Shown piece by piece: positions 1 through 7,681 of a stretch of 44,830 nt of DNA. The notes beneath the pieces were generated by a model. That model ran no database searches and was not told the origin of the DNA. It saw nothing but the letters and a program-made list of their open reading frames with translations. Every line of letters starts with the position of its first letter. Position 1 is the first letter of the stretch. Source of the stretch: Alphaproteobacteria bacterium (GTDB lineage Bacteria; Pseudomonadota; Alphaproteobacteria; UBA11136); NCBI GenBank assembly GCA_030739855.1, contig JASLYJ010000013.1, forward strand, positions 1-44,830, given 5' to 3'. A program made the position numbers and the translations under genes.

Positions 1-286
1 GGAACAGGTACGTAATGCCGGCGCCATCTTTCTTGGGCGTTTCACGCCCGGGGCCATTGGCGACTACATCGCCGGCCCTAACCACGTGTTACCTACCTCG
101 CGCAGCGCGCGATTTTCGTCGGGTCTAAGCGTCTATGATTTTCTCACCCGTACCTCCTTGGTGGGCTGCGACGCCGACAGCCTCAAGGCCATCGGCCCCG
201 CAGCGGTGACACTGGCTCAGGCAGAAGGGTTAGATGCCCATGCCCAGTCCGTGGCAATCCGCCTCAACACGCCCCTCAGCAAATAG
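1..286 (+). CDS. hisD: Histidinol dehydrogenase, C-terminal part
   Basis: The last 94 codons of HisD, which oxidises L-histidinol to L-histidine with two NAD in the final steps of histidine synthesis in the cytoplasm. The gene starts before the window; the first whole codon is at base 2. The visible protein has the family block GPNHVLPTSRSARFSSGLSV, followed by DFLTRTSL, and near the end LDAHAQSV, whose His matches the C-terminal zinc-ligand His of the family. It stops with TAG at 284-286. HisD next to infA is common in alphaproteobacteria. Identification is firm; nothing can be said about the missing N-terminal part. Confidence 0.95.
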   Translation, partial: EQVRNAGAIFLGRFTPGAIGDYIAGPNHVLPTSRSARFSSGLSVYDFLTRTSLVGCDADSLKAIGPAAVTLAQAEGLDAHAQSVAIRLNTPLSK

Positions 287-356
287 TTCCCCCTCGACCA
301 AGCAGCGGCAGTGTTAACCCCGAGAGCGGTAATTTTCAAGAAAACAGCAAAAAGTG

Positions 357-385
357 TTGAAAACCTAGCGTAAGTTGCCTATTCC
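357..385 (+). promoter_or_regulatory. Candidate promoter for infA
   Basis: TTGAAA at 357-362 and TATTCC at 380-385 are separated by 17 bases, a good sigma-70 spacing, in the 153-base gap between hisD and infA. The start point would fall near 392, about 48 bases before the infA start codon. The -10 is a partial match only, so this is a suggestion from spacing and position. Confidence 0.35.
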
Positions 386-439
386 CACTTATCGTTCGAC
401 GCGCTTCGCCGTTCATAGCATCGAAGAGAAGGAGGCTTC

Positions 440-658
440 GTGGCGAAAGAGGAGTTAATGGAGTTTTCAGGCACGGTCACAGAACTGCTGCCTAACGCGA
501 TGTTTCGGGTCAAGCTGGACAATGACCATGAAATCCTCGCCCACACCGCCGGTAAAATGCGCAAACATCGCATTCGCGTCCTCGCCGGTGACCGCGTCAC
601 CGTCGAAATGACCCCTTATGACCTGACAAAGGGGCGTATCTCCTTCCGTTTTAAATAA
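440..658 (+). CDS. infA: Translation initiation factor IF-1
   Basis: A 72-residue protein of the S1-like OB fold that binds the ribosomal A site during initiation. The family signature is complete: [18 protein letters not shown], then [19 protein letters not shown] and the C-terminal [12 protein letters not shown]. Length is the family norm. The start is GTG at 440, chosen because AAGGAGG sits about six bases upstream and because [11 protein letters not shown] is the usual N-terminus; an ATG further in would remove conserved residues. It heads the run infA, maf, rng remnant, yacG. Identification is firm. Confidence 0.98.
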   Translation: MAKEELMEFSGTVTELLPNAMFRVKLDNDHEILAHTAGKMRKHRIRVLAGDRVTVEMTPYDLTKGRISFRFK

Positions 659-669
659 CCCCTTGTTCC

Positions 670-1278
670 GTGGCCGTCTCCACACTCGTGGCAAAGACGC
701 CTCTGATCCTGGCTTCGGCTTCGCCGCGGCGTCTTGAACTACTTGAACGAATCGGCATCCACCCCAACGAGGTGGACCCCCCACATATTAATGAATCTCC
801 CCTGTGCAACGAAAAACCAGCCGACCATGCCTTGCGACTGGCCCGTGAAAAGGCCGGGATCGTCCACGCCCGTCATCAGGGCTGTTTCATCCTTGCCGCC
901 GATACAGTGATAGCCTGCGGTAGGCGTATCCTTCCAAAAGCGGGTGACACCGCCCAAGCGCTGTCCTGTCTAGAACTGCTTTCCGGGCGGCGGCACCGGG
1001 TCCTCGGTGGCGTTTGTATCATCGATCCCGAAGGCACGCTCCATAGCCTCCGTGTCACCACTATCGTGGCCTTCAAACGGTTGACGGGGGGAGAAATAGC
1101 GTCCTATCTGGAGAGTGACGAATGGCGTGACAAGGCAGGAGGATACGCTATTCAAGGGCGTGCCGAAGCGTTCGTGCGCTTCATTAATGGTTCCTATAGT
1201 AACGTGGTGGGGCTACCCCTGTTCGAGACTCACACTCTGTTGGCGGGGCTAGGATACTCAGGAGAAAACGCACCCTAG
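670..1278 (+). CDS. maf: Maf-family nucleotide pyrophosphatase
   Basis: Maf proteins hydrolyse non-canonical nucleoside triphosphates such as modified pyrimidine nucleotides to monophosphates in the cytoplasm and have been linked to division arrest. The 202-residue product has the N-terminal signature LILASASPRRLELL (residues 12-25), the central AADTVI with the catalytic Asp at residue 78, and the C-terminal GGYAIQGRAEAFV. It begins 11 bases after infA. The start is uncertain: GTG at 670 has no clear Shine-Dalgarno, and an in-frame GTG at 688 gives the compact MAKTPLILASASPRR; both keep the whole domain. YhdE and YceF subtypes differ in substrate and I cannot separate them by eye. Confidence 0.93.
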   Translation: MAVSTLVAKTPLILASASPRRLELLERIGIHPNEVDPPHINESPLCNEKPADHALRLAREKAGIVHARHQGCFILAADTVIACGRRILPKAGDTAQALSCLELLSGRRHRVLGGVCIIDPEGTLHSLRVTTIVAFKRLTGGEIASYLESDEWRDKAGGYAIQGRAEAFVRFINGSYSNVVGLPLFETHTLLAGLGYSGENAP

Positions 1279-1294
1279 AGGAAGGACTATCACC

Positions 1295-1402
1295 ATGACT
1301 GGCGATTTTCTGGTGAATTTGGTTCCCGGCGAAATGCGGGTGGCCGCCGACGGTGACCTCCCGCGTGAGCGTTTCGACGTGGCGCCTGGAGAAATCTCGT
1401 GA
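1295..1402 (+). pseudogene. Probable remnant of ribonuclease G (rng), 35 codons
   Basis: Between maf and yacG, many alphaproteobacteria carry an RNase E/G gene of about 350-450 codons. Here only a 35-codon frame remains, with ATG at 1295 preceded by GAGGAAGGA and TGA at 1400-1402. Its start, DFLVNLVPGEMRVAA, resembles the first strand of RNase G (typically ELLI/V..PGE.RVA), and its end, LPRERFDVAPGEIS, resembles the short C-terminal tail of these proteins. The simplest reading is an in-frame internal deletion that kept both ends. The stop overlaps the yacG start (GTGA), so the frame may still serve translational coupling. It could instead be an unrelated leader peptide. Full-length rne at 25140 would cover RNase function. 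Confidence 0.5.
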
Positions 1403-1620
1403 GCGCTAGCGAGAAGAGCAAGACCGGTTCAGGCCCTGCCTGCCCCGTGTGCGGCCGTCCACGGGCAGCGCAATACCGCCCCTTTTGTTCATCTGGATGC
1501 GCCCAGCGCGACCTCGGACACTGGCTCAATGGCAATTACCGCATCCCCACAAACGAGGAACCTGAGGATATGGAAGGCAATCCCGACACCATCCATGAAA
1601 TTTCAGACCAGGAGGATTGA
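1399..1620 (+). CDS. yacG: DNA gyrase inhibitor YacG, zinc-binding
   Basis: A 73-residue YacG-family protein; the E. coli member binds one zinc and inhibits DNA gyrase through GyrB. The zinc site is visible as CPVCGR (residues 15-20) and FCSSGCAQRDLGHWL (29-43), giving C-x2-C and C-x3-C pairs, followed by the family block NGNYRIP. The tail is acidic and disordered, as in the family. The GTG start at 1399 overlaps the stop of the upstream 35-codon frame by four bases (GTGA), so translation is probably coupled to it. Position after infA and maf is standard for alphaproteobacteria. A role in gyrase control here is inferred from the family. Confidence 0.92.
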   Translation: MSASEKSKTGSGPACPVCGRPRAAQYRPFCSSGCAQRDLGHWLNGNYRIPTNEEPEDMEGNPDTIHEISDQED

Positions 1621-1735
1621 GACCGACCTCCTGGGGGTTCTAGACAGGGGGTGGGAATTTTTCTATAAGCGGCAGCAAGCTGAGGATTACGCCCATTCAA
1701 GGACGTCTTTCAAAAACATTTAACCTATTTCCTTC

Positions 1736-1811
1736 GCCCAGGTAGCTCAGTTGGTAGAGCAGTGGACTGAAAATCCTCGTGTCGGTGGTTCGATTCCGCC
1801 CCTGGGCACCA
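1736..1811 (+). tRNA. tRNA-Phe (GAA)
   Basis: A 76-base cloverleaf with encoded CCA. The acceptor arms GCCCAGG and CCTGGGC pair fully, the D-loop is AGCTCAGTTGGTAGAGC, the anticodon loop is CTGAAAA with GAA, and the T-arm is GGTGGTTCGATTCCGCC. It lies 115 bases after yacG; no T-rich terminator is obvious just downstream. Confidence 0.97.
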
Positions 1812-1924
1812 TTTTCCCCATTCTTCGAAACCGCAGAGATAGGACCCGACTCCTAGCAATCGAAATACCACTACATACCAAATCGCGTTAGGACGAATTT
1901 AACCCCGAAGCGGAGAGACGGCTT

Positions 1925-2389
1925 CTAGAGCGCTCCGGCCTGTTGCAGCACGTCCTGGGCATGGCCCTTGACTTTGACCTTGCGCCAGAGTTGGCGCACT
2001 ACGCCTTCGCCGTCGATAAGGAAGGTGGAACGTTCGATCCCCATGTATTTGCGGCCGCACATACTCTTCTCCACCCAGACACCATAGGCCTTGCACACCG
2101 CTCCTTCCTCATCAGCAGCCAGAGGGAAGTTGAGTTCGTATTTGGCCTTGAACCTGTCATGCCTGTCCACGCTGTCACGGGATATGCCGATAATGGCGGC
2201 GTCTATCCTCTTGAAATCCGGTAGGGCGTCGCGGAAATCACAGGATTCCTTGGTGCAACCGGGCGTTAAGTCCTTGGGATAAAAATACAGGATCACCTTG
2301 TTGCCACGCAGGTCGGACAGCATAATTTCACCGCCGCTGTCGGTAGCCAGGGTGAAATCGGGGGCTGTGTCACCGGGCTGAATGGTCAT
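1925..2389 (-). CDS. bcp: Thiol peroxidase, Bcp/PrxQ-type peroxiredoxin
   Basis: A 154-residue peroxiredoxin that reduces hydrogen peroxide and organic hydroperoxides using thioredoxin. The thioredoxin-fold block FYPKDLTPGCTKESCDF carries the peroxidatic Cys45 and, five residues on, the resolving Cys50, the arrangement of the Bcp subfamily. Other family features are GDTAPDFTL at the N-terminus, GISRDS and RSTFLID. Length is normal. It is on the opposite strand to the preceding tRNA and stands alone; the start ATG is 11 residues before the conserved DF, as usual. Identification is firm. Confidence 0.96.
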   Translation of the reverse strand: MTIQPGDTAPDFTLATDSGGEIMLSDLRGNKVILYFYPKDLTPGCTKESCDFRDALPDFKRIDAAIIGISRDSVDRHDRFKAKYELNFPLAADEEGAVCKAYGVWVEKSMCGRKYMGIERSTFLIDGEGVVRQLWRKVKVKGHAQDVLQQAGAL

Positions 2390-2466
2390 AGGGGTCAGGT
2401 CTCCTTATTTTTTGCGTAACTTTGATCATCGTTTCGTAAAGGCCGCGTGCCTCCACCGCTCCCAAC

Positions 2467-2591
2467 GGGAGGGCGCTTCATAGAAGAAAGTTTGGTACAA
2501 TGCCGCCGGTTATAGAACTGTGGCCGTAAGGAAAACCTATTTGCGATCTTCTCCGGGTGGGTGGAGAGAAAGCAGCGCCAAGCGCCCTCCC
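2467..2591. repeat. 12-bp inverted repeat between bcp and the cold-shock gene
   Basis: GGGAGGGCGCTT at 2467-2478 is repeated as its exact reverse complement at 2580-2591, about 100 bases away, in the 249-base stretch between bcp and the cold-shock gene. The arms could pair in an RNA read from either strand, but there is no T-run to make a terminator. On the minus strand the downstream arm can alternatively form a small local hairpin. I see no gene in this stretch. Confidence 0.5.
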
Positions 2592-2638
2592 TACAGCAGA
2601 AGGGCGTGCGGCGATAGCAGTGGAGGTCAGGAGGAGTG

Positions 2639-2908
2639 TTAAGCTCTTGGCTCTTCGCTCGGCTCTTCGCTCGGCTCTTCGCTTGGCCCTTCGCTTGGCC
2701 CTTCCGCCAAGCTGAGGTTCTGGGCTGCAAATTTTCCGTTGCGCCCCTCCGCAAGTTCATATTCAACCTTCTGTCCCTCGTTCAGCGTGGGCAGATTGGC
2801 CTCTTCAACCGCAGAAATGTGCACGAAGGCATCATCAGAACCATCCTCCGGAGCGATGAACCCAAAGCCTTTTTGGGGGTTGAACCACTTAACAGTGCCT
2901 ATAGGCAT
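2639..2908 (-). CDS. cspA: Cold-shock domain protein with acidic repeat tail
   Basis: An 89-residue single-stranded nucleic-acid binding protein of the CspA family, acting as RNA chaperone or antiterminator. Residues 1-67 are a standard cold-shock domain with RNP1 KGFGFIAP and RNP2 AFVHIS, starting [10 protein letters not shown]. Unusually, the last 20 residues are a tail built from the four-residue unit S-E-E/G-P, encoded by a 12-bp tandem repeat. GGAG about ten bases before ATG serves as ribosome binding site. The stretch up to about 3060 upstream is gene-free and may be a leader, as in other cold-shock genes; no promoter is clear. Family assignment is firm; cold induction is inferred. Confidence 0.93.
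   Translation of the reverse strand: MPIGTVKWFNPQKGFGFIAPEDGSDDAFVHISAVEEANLPTLNEGQKVEYELAEGRNGKFAAQNLSLAEGPSEGPSEEPSEEPSEEPRA
2649..2708 (-). repeat. Five 12-bp tandem units in the cold-shock gene
   Basis: Five consecutive 12-base units of the type GGCTCTTCGCTC (plus strand), grading into GGCCCTTCGCTT and GGCCCTTCCGCC, encode the S-E-E-P tail. The first two units are identical and the others differ by few bases, so copy number may vary by slippage in multiples of four codons without breaking the frame. Confidence 0.9.
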
Positions 2909-3099
2909 GTTTTCTTACTCCATAATATTGGGATAACAACGCCGTCATCCTCGATCATTTTAAGCAAATGCGGAACTCATGTTGCAAACCAATACCAAGG
3001 GGATCGAGAACGCCCTAGCAAGGGACGAGCGATGGACCCGCATACTGGGAATGATGAGTGCCTCTGATGCTCCAGCTTCGATTATACAAGAGCTTTATC

Positions 3100-3120
3100 G
3101 CAGGATTCAAGGAATCCTGC
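3100..3120. repeat. Perfect 9-bp hairpin in gene-free DNA
   Basis: A 21-base sequence with arms GCAGGATTC and GAATCCTGC around the loop AAG lies in the stretch between the cold-shock gene and the nuclease (2909-3182). It is downstream of the nuclease on the minus strand and could end that transcript, but no T-run follows on either strand. It may also be a protein-binding palindrome. Confidence 0.5.
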
Positions 3121-3182
3121 ATGTTTAGGCATGCGATGATTATAGTTTCCCTGCTTTTCCGCTTTGCGCCGTCTGCAGGTTA

Positions 3183-3614
3183 TCATCGACAATACTCTGG
3201 CAGCTTAATCACTTTCCGTGCCTCCGCACTCTCAGCTACCGCATACAGCCCGCCTGAATAACGTGGACAGTCCAGTGCCAGTCCTTCCTTGATAATGGTA
3301 GCACCGATATCTTCTCCTTCAAGATAGCAGGTGCCGACGCGGCGGTCATAAGTCTTCTCTCCGGATAGTTCGCAGCGGACGATTTTACCTATGACAAGAT
3401 CGCGCATGAATTGCTTCGATTGTGGCCCGAATGGCTCGTTCAACTCAGGCGCCGACACGCCGTTCAGCCGGATTGGCAGTTCGCCGAGTTCAATGGTATC
3501 GCCGTCGCGGACATGAGTGACGAGACCGGTTAAGGTTGATTCGGCAGCAGCAGTTGTAGCGAGTCCGGTAATTAAAGTAATAGATATGCAGAGGATGCAG
3601 GGCAGATGTTTCAT
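3183..3614 (-). CDS. Exported thermonuclease-family (SNase-like) protein
   Basis: A 143-residue protein of the staphylococcal nuclease fold, which cuts DNA and RNA with calcium. Chosen start ATG at 3614 gives a signal peptide MKHLPCILCISITLITGLA ending at an AAA-type cleavage site near residue 24; an in-frame ATG ten codons earlier would spoil this. The fold signature is present: VRDGDTIEL with the metal-binding Asp residues, IRLNGVSAPEL with an Arg, and YDRRVGTCYLEGEDI. These match the DGDT, R..G and Y.R active-site blocks of the family. It probably acts in the periplasm or outside the cell. It lies alone on the minus strand. Confidence 0.85.
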   Translation of the reverse strand: MKHLPCILCISITLITGLATTAAAESTLTGLVTHVRDGDTIELGELPIRLNGVSAPELNEPFGPQSKQFMRDLVIGKIVRCELSGEKTYDRRVGTCYLEGEDIGATIIKEGLALDCPRYSGGLYAVAESAEARKVIKLPEYCR

Positions 3615-3660
3615 GGACACCAACTTAGCGCGATGTTGCTCCATTTGTTACCCGAGAACG

Positions 3661-3693
3661 AAAAAGGCCCCAGCGCCGAAACGCTAGAGCCTT
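3661..3693 (-). terminator. Rho-independent terminator after tRNA-Met
   Basis: On the minus strand the arms AAGGCTCTAGCG and CGCTGGGGCCTT pair with two mismatches or wobbles, and TTTTT follows directly. It starts ten bases after the 3' end of tRNA-Met and so ends that transcript. Confidence 0.75.
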
Positions 3694-3702
3694 GATATTT
3701 AT

Positions 3703-3779
3703 TGGTAGCGGAGGGCAGACTCGAACTGCCGACACCCGGATTATGATTCCGGTGCTCTAACCAACTGAGCTACTCCGCC
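3703..3779 (-). tRNA. tRNA-Met (CAT), elongator type
   Basis: A 77-base cloverleaf with encoded CCA on the minus strand. Acceptor GGCGGAG pairs with CTCCGCT with a G-T pair at the first position, the D-arm is AGCTCAGTTGGTTAGAGC, the anticodon stem CCGGA/TCCGG encloses ATCATAA with CAT, and the T-arm is GGCAGTTCGAGTCTGCC. The stem lacks the three G-C pairs of initiator tRNA, and the first acceptor pair argues for elongator Met. A tRNA-Ile with lysidine-modified CAT is a less likely alternative. It lies 42 bases after mnmA, so the two may be co-transcribed. Confidence 0.93.
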
Positions 3780-3821
3780 ATAAGGGATATGGTGGCCTAT
3801 ACGCCGGGGAGAAGGGAACTG

Positions 3822-4973
3822 TCAAGCCGCTACAGCAGCGCTTTCCTCGTGAACAATCCAGCCCCCACCCAGCATCCGCTCGCCGTCGTAGAAGACACAG
3901 GCTTGGCCTGGGGCGACACCGGCCTGGGGTGTTTCCAGAACCACTTCGGCATCATCTTCTCGGCTATAAAGGGTAGCCACCACAGGCGACTGGGCCGAGC
4001 GCAGCTTTACCGCAACCTTTGTGCCCTCAGGAGGGATGTGAGAGCCCGGCCCCAGCCAATTGACCTCGCGCACGCGCAGGCAGTAGCGTTTTAGGGCTGC
4101 CAATGGGCCAACGATGACCCGGGCCATTTTTGGATCGATACCCACCACGTAGAGTGGCATACCGTCGCTACCCTTCATGCCGCCGATGCCTAGCCCCTTA
4201 CGCTGGCCCACAGTGTAATGGATGACTCCGTGATGGCAGCCCAGAACAGAACCGTCTACATGGACGATATCACCGGGCCTGGCTGCGCCGGGGCGCAGCT
4301 TCTCTACCACGGCCCCGTAATTGCCGTCGGGTACGAAACAGATGTCCTGGCTGTCTGGCTTGGCACTCACAGGGAGCCTAAACTTCCGTGCCAACCCCCG
4401 GGTGGAGGTTTTTTTGATGGCTCCCAATGGAAAGCGCAAGAGATCGAGTTGAGGCCGCGTGGTGGCGAAGAGAAAATAACTCTGATCGCGCGAGGGATCG
4501 GCGGCCATGAATAGTTCCGGGCCCTCCAGACCTGGGGCGCGGCGCACGTAATGGCCGGTGGCCAAGGTGTCGGCGCCAATATCCATAGCCATTTCCAGAA
4601 GATCGTGAAACTTCACCGTCTGGTTACAGCACACGCAGGGAATAGGAGTCTCACCCCGCGCGTAGCTATCTGCAAAGACCTCGATTACGCCCTCACGGAA
4701 ACGAGATTCGTAGTTAAGCACATAATGGGGAATGCCAATATGGTCAGCCACCCGACGCGCGTCGTGGATGTCTTCGCCGGCGCAACAGGTGCCGGGACGC
4801 ACTGTCGTTTGCCCGTGGTCGTAGAGTTGGAGCGTGATACCTATCACGTCATAGCCTTCATCAGCGAGCATGGCAGCGGTGACGGCACTATCCACACCAC
4901 CGGACATGGCCACCACCACCCGCGTTTCTGCCGGAGGCTTGTCAAAACCAAGAGAATTCATAGAGGCATTCAT
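3822..4973 (-). CDS. mnmA: tRNA-specific 2-thiouridylase MnmA
   Basis: MnmA puts sulfur on U34 of Lys, Glu and Gln tRNAs in the cytoplasm, activating the base with ATP and receiving persulfide sulfur that originates from IscS. The 383-residue protein has the PP-loop SGGVDSA (residues 24-30), the catalytic Cys116 in [11 protein letters not shown], and the second active-site Cys212 in [19 protein letters not shown] is also characteristic. The C-terminal part is the usual beta-barrel. It lies 93 bases downstream of iscX on the same strand, so it may belong to the end of the isc operon, which fits its need for IscS sulfur. Start ATG at 4973 or the one four codons later are both possible. Confidence 0.96.
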   Translation of the reverse strand: MNASMNSLGFDKPPAETRVVVAMSGGVDSAVTAAMLADEGYDVIGITLQLYDHGQTTVRPGTCCAGEDIHDARRVADHIGIPHYVLNYESRFREGVIEVFADSYARGETPIPCVCCNQTVKFHDLLEMAMDIGADTLATGHYVRRAPGLEGPELFMAADPSRDQSYFLFATTRPQLDLLRFPLGAIKKTSTRGLARKFRLPVSAKPDSQDICFVPDGNYGAVVEKLRPGAARPGDIVHVDGSVLGCHHGVIHYTVGQRKGLGIGGMKGSDGMPLYVVGIDPKMARVIVGPLAALKRYCLRVREVNWLGPGSHIPPEGTKVAVKLRSAQSPVVATLYSREDDAEVVLETPQAGVAPGQACVFYDGERMLGGGWIVHEESAAVAA

Positions 4974-5066
4974 TACCGGAATATGGAGCCTTCAAAAATG
5001 GGAAACAAGTCCGCATGGAGGTGACAGGCAAATTGAGTGAGACACGGGAAATCGGAAAATTCTGTG

Positions 5067-5261
5067 CTAGTCCCTCTCCTCGATCCATGCGACCTGAATG
5101 GCCTCAAGGATTTTCTCGTTGGAGCGTTTGAGATCGTCGTCGAAACCTGGCAATTCCGTGACCCAGCGGTGGAGGTCGGTGAAACGCAGGTTCACGTTAT
5201 CAACCTCGGGGTGGCACTCCTCCAATCCGATGGCAATATCGTGGATGTCTGTCCAGTGCAT
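5067..5261 (-). CDS. iscX: Iron-sulfur assembly protein IscX
   Basis: A 64-residue acidic protein of the IscX/YfhJ family, which binds IscS and iron and tunes the rate of cluster assembly. Family residues are W.D..DIA near the start, VRF-type NLRFTDLHRWV, and the C-terminal FDDD...SNEKILEAIQVAWIEE. The start ATG at 5261 is chosen because it begins MHWTDIHDIA, matching the family; a frame extending upstream runs into fdx and is not conserved. It follows the fdx stop by five bases, in the standard order hscA, fdx, iscX. Identification is firm. Confidence 0.95.
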   Translation of the reverse strand: MHWTDIHDIAIGLEECHPEVDNVNLRFTDLHRWVTELPGFDDDLKRSNEKILEAIQVAWIEERD

Positions 5262-5266
5262 GGGAA

Positions 5267-5599
5267 TCAGTCTACCATCATATTGCGGGTGGAGACCGGC
5301 AGAGTCACGGTAATCCCGTCCAGTTCTGGAGTGATGATAATCTGGCATCCAAGCCGTGAGGTGTGGGTCAACCCCCAGGCTAGGTCAAGCATATCTTCTT
5401 CGTCTTCAGTGGCTTCCTTGAGCTTACCGTAGTAGTCGGGATCCACGATTACGTGGCAGGTGGAACAGGCCAGAGATCCTTCGCAAGCACCTTCGAGGTC
5501 GATATTGTTCTTGTGAGCGATCTCAAGTACGGACAGGCCTTCGGGCGCGTCTACCTCGTGGCGGGGTCCGTCTGAGTCGATGAAGGTCATTTTTGGCAT
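5267..5599 (-). CDS. fdx: ISC-type [2Fe-2S] ferredoxin
   Basis: A 110-residue adrenodoxin-type ferredoxin that supplies electrons for cluster assembly on IscU. Ligands are Cys39, Cys45, Cys48 ([10 protein letters not shown], a C-x5-C-x2-C pattern) and Cys85 in RLGCQI. The segment [20 protein letters not shown] is the classic ISC ferredoxin signature. Length is normal. It lies between hscA and iscX. An oddity is the mRNA sequence CACCUCCUU directly before AUG, which equals the anti-Shine-Dalgarno end of 16S rRNA rather than a ribosome binding site; a purine stretch AGAAAAGA lies slightly further upstream. Identification is firm. Confidence 0.96.
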   Translation of the reverse strand: MPKMTFIDSDGPRHEVDAPEGLSVLEIAHKNNIDLEGACEGSLACSTCHVIVDPDYYGKLKEATEDEEDMLDLAWGLTHTSRLGCQIIITPELDGITVTLPVSTRNMMVD

Positions 5600-5682
5600 A
5601 AGGAGGTGTCTTTTCTTGTCTATTGAGGTTGGTGCGAGCCGTGCGCCCGTTCCTTAACAATCACGAACGGCAAGTTCAAGAT

Positions 5683-7650
5683 TCAACGCGCTGTCGCTAT
5701 ATCGTCGCCTTTCTTGTCCTCGCCTGCCCCAGCGCCAGAAGACAAATCATCCTCCGTCAGCTCGGACACCTGTTTGCCTTCCAAGGCCTTGCGGATACCG
5801 CGGTCCATGCGGCGTTCGGCAAAGGCGCACGAGACCTTATCGAGTTCGGCAATTCGGGCGTAGATAGTGTCGCGGTCGGCGCCAGCGATGGCATCGCGTA
5901 GGTGAGTAACGACCCGGTTGATATGATCACGCTCGGCCTCGGCGCAGAGGTCGCCATCGGCAGAAAATGCCGCTCCAAGCGCCACCAGCATCCGCTCACC
6001 GTCCACTTGGGCCTCAGCTAAAAGGCGTTCGCTCATATCGGATTTGGCGTGTTCCATGCTTTCACGCAACATACGCGCCATGTCTTCCTCTCTGATGCCG
6101 TAGGATGGTTTGACCTCTACATGCTGTTCAAGGCCGGTGGTCTGTTCGCGCGCCGAGACGGTAAGCAGGCCGTCGGCGTCAATGATGAAGGTGACAAGAA
6201 CACGGGCGGCCCCTGCAGTCATGGGCGGGATACCGTGTAGCTCGAAACGGGCCAGCGAACGGTTCTGGCTCACCATCTCGCGCTCACCCTGAACCACGTG
6301 AATAATCATGGCCGTCTGGCCGTCCTGATAGGTGGTGAATTCCTGGGTTTTGGAAACCGGAATGGGGGTATTTCTGGAAATTACCTTTTCCGTGATCTTG
6401 CCCATAGTTTCGATTCCCAGGCTTAGTGGTGTCACATCTAGCAGTAGGCTGTCGGACCCTATAGTCAGGGCCTCGGCTTGAATCGCCGCGCCCAGTGCTA
6501 CCACCGCGTCAGGGTCAATATCGGCCAGCGGTTCACGCCCGAATAGTTCCGCCACTCGCGCACGCACCAAGGGCACCCGGGTGGAACCACCTACCAACAC
6601 CACACCGCTCACGTCTTCGGGTGCAAGGCCAGCATCTTCGATTACATGGCGGCAAATGTCGGTAGTACGCTCCACAAAAGACACAATCAGAGATTCATAG
6701 GTCTCCCGGTCGAGGCGGTGGTGGGTAGTGGCACCGTCAGTATCAATTACCCATTCGCCATCTTGGGCTGAAGACAGGCATTCTTTGGCCAAACGTGCCG
6801 ACATGAGTGCCGTCTTCACCTCAGTTCTGGTGAGGGCGTGAGAGGAATTTCCTTCAGTCCTCTGGGCCAGGAAATACTCGGCGATGGCATGGTCGAAATC
6901 ATCGCCGCCCAGCGCGGCGTCACCACCAGTAGCTAAGACCTGGAAGATGCCTTTTTCCATACGTAGCAGGGATACATCGAAGGTACCGCCGCCCAAGTCA
7001 TAGACCGCAAACACGCCTTCCGCGTTCTTGTCCAGTCCGTAGGCTAGGGCCGCCGCCGTGGGTTCGTTCACCAGCCGCAGCACCTCAAGCCCAGCAAGTC
7101 GGGCGGCATCGCGGGTGGCAGTGCGGGCGGCATCGTCAAAATAGGCTGGCACCGTGACCACGGCGCGGTCCACGGCGTGGTCGAGCGTCGTTTCTGCACG
7201 CATTTTCAACGCCCGTAGGATATCAGCCGAAATCTCCACTGGGGTCAGGGTCCGCCCCCTTACCTTCAAGCGTACCATGCCGCCCTCCTCATCTCCGTCC
7301 TGACCTACCGCCGGTTCAAAAGGAAGGGTGCCGGCAAGGGATTTGATGTCTTCAGCCTTCCGGCCCATGAGTCGCTTGATGGAACTGACTACTGATTCGG
7401 GCTCCTCAAGAAGGGCCCGGCGCGCCAACTCCCCCACCAGTGGCAAGGCCTTGGTGTCTTCACTGTAGGCCGCCACAGAGGGCACCAGAAATGACCCGTC
7501 TTCGCCAGGCAGGATTTCCGGCCGGCCATCGTGGGATATCGCCACCGCCGAATTTGTGGTTCCGAGATCAATGCCTACAGCAAGATCATGTTCACCTTCA
7601 TGAAGCGCGGGAGTCTCGCCAGGTTCGTGTATCTGGAGCAGGGTGGTCAT
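5683..7650 (-). CDS. hscA: Fe-S cluster chaperone HscA (Hsp70 family)
   Basis: HscA is the specialised Hsp70 that, with HscB, binds the LPPVK motif of IscU and promotes cluster transfer using ATP. The 655-residue product has the ATPase domain with [13 protein letters not shown], the phosphate-2 region [13 protein letters not shown] and the adenosine motif [14 protein letters not shown], then the substrate-binding domain ([15 protein letters not shown]) and a helical lid. The start ATG at 7650 gives the short HscA-type N-terminal extension; an upstream ATG would overlap hscB by 26 bases. The C-terminal tail ([14 protein letters not shown]) is disordered. It follows hscB by 31 bases and precedes fdx by 83. 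Confidence 0.96.
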   Translation of the reverse strand: MTTLLQIHEPGETPALHEGEHDLAVGIDLGTTNSAVAISHDGRPEILPGEDGSFLVPSVAAYSEDTKALPLVGELARRALLEEPESVVSSIKRLMGRKAEDIKSLAGTLPFEPAVGQDGDEEGGMVRLKVRGRTLTPVEISADILRALKMRAETTLDHAVDRAVVTVPAYFDDAARTATRDAARLAGLEVLRLVNEPTAAALAYGLDKNAEGVFAVYDLGGGTFDVSLLRMEKGIFQVLATGGDAALGGDDFDHAIAEYFLAQRTEGNSSHALTRTEVKTALMSARLAKECLSSAQDGEWVIDTDGATTHHRLDRETYESLIVSFVERTTDICRHVIEDAGLAPEDVSGVVLVGGSTRVPLVRARVAELFGREPLADIDPDAVVALGAAIQAEALTIGSDSLLLDVTPLSLGIETMGKITEKVISRNTPIPVSKTQEFTTYQDGQTAMIIHVVQGEREMVSQNRSLARFELHGIPPMTAGAARVLVTFIIDADGLLTVSAREQTTGLEQHVEVKPSYGIREEDMARMLRESMEHAKSDMSERLLAEAQVDGERMLVALGAAFSADGDLCAEAERDHINRVVTHLRDAIAGADRDTIYARIAELDKVSCAFAERRMDRGIRKALEGKQVSELTEDDLSSGAGAGEDKKGDDIATAR

Positions 7651-7681
7651 AACGGTCTCAGGGAATGTCTCAGTAAGTATC

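Noticed and set aside
2395-3067. Two overlapping open frames across the cold-shock gene (2395-2766 minus and 2636-3067 plus)
   Set aside because: Both are produced by the 12-bp repeat and lack family features; the cold-shock frame has the complete domain.
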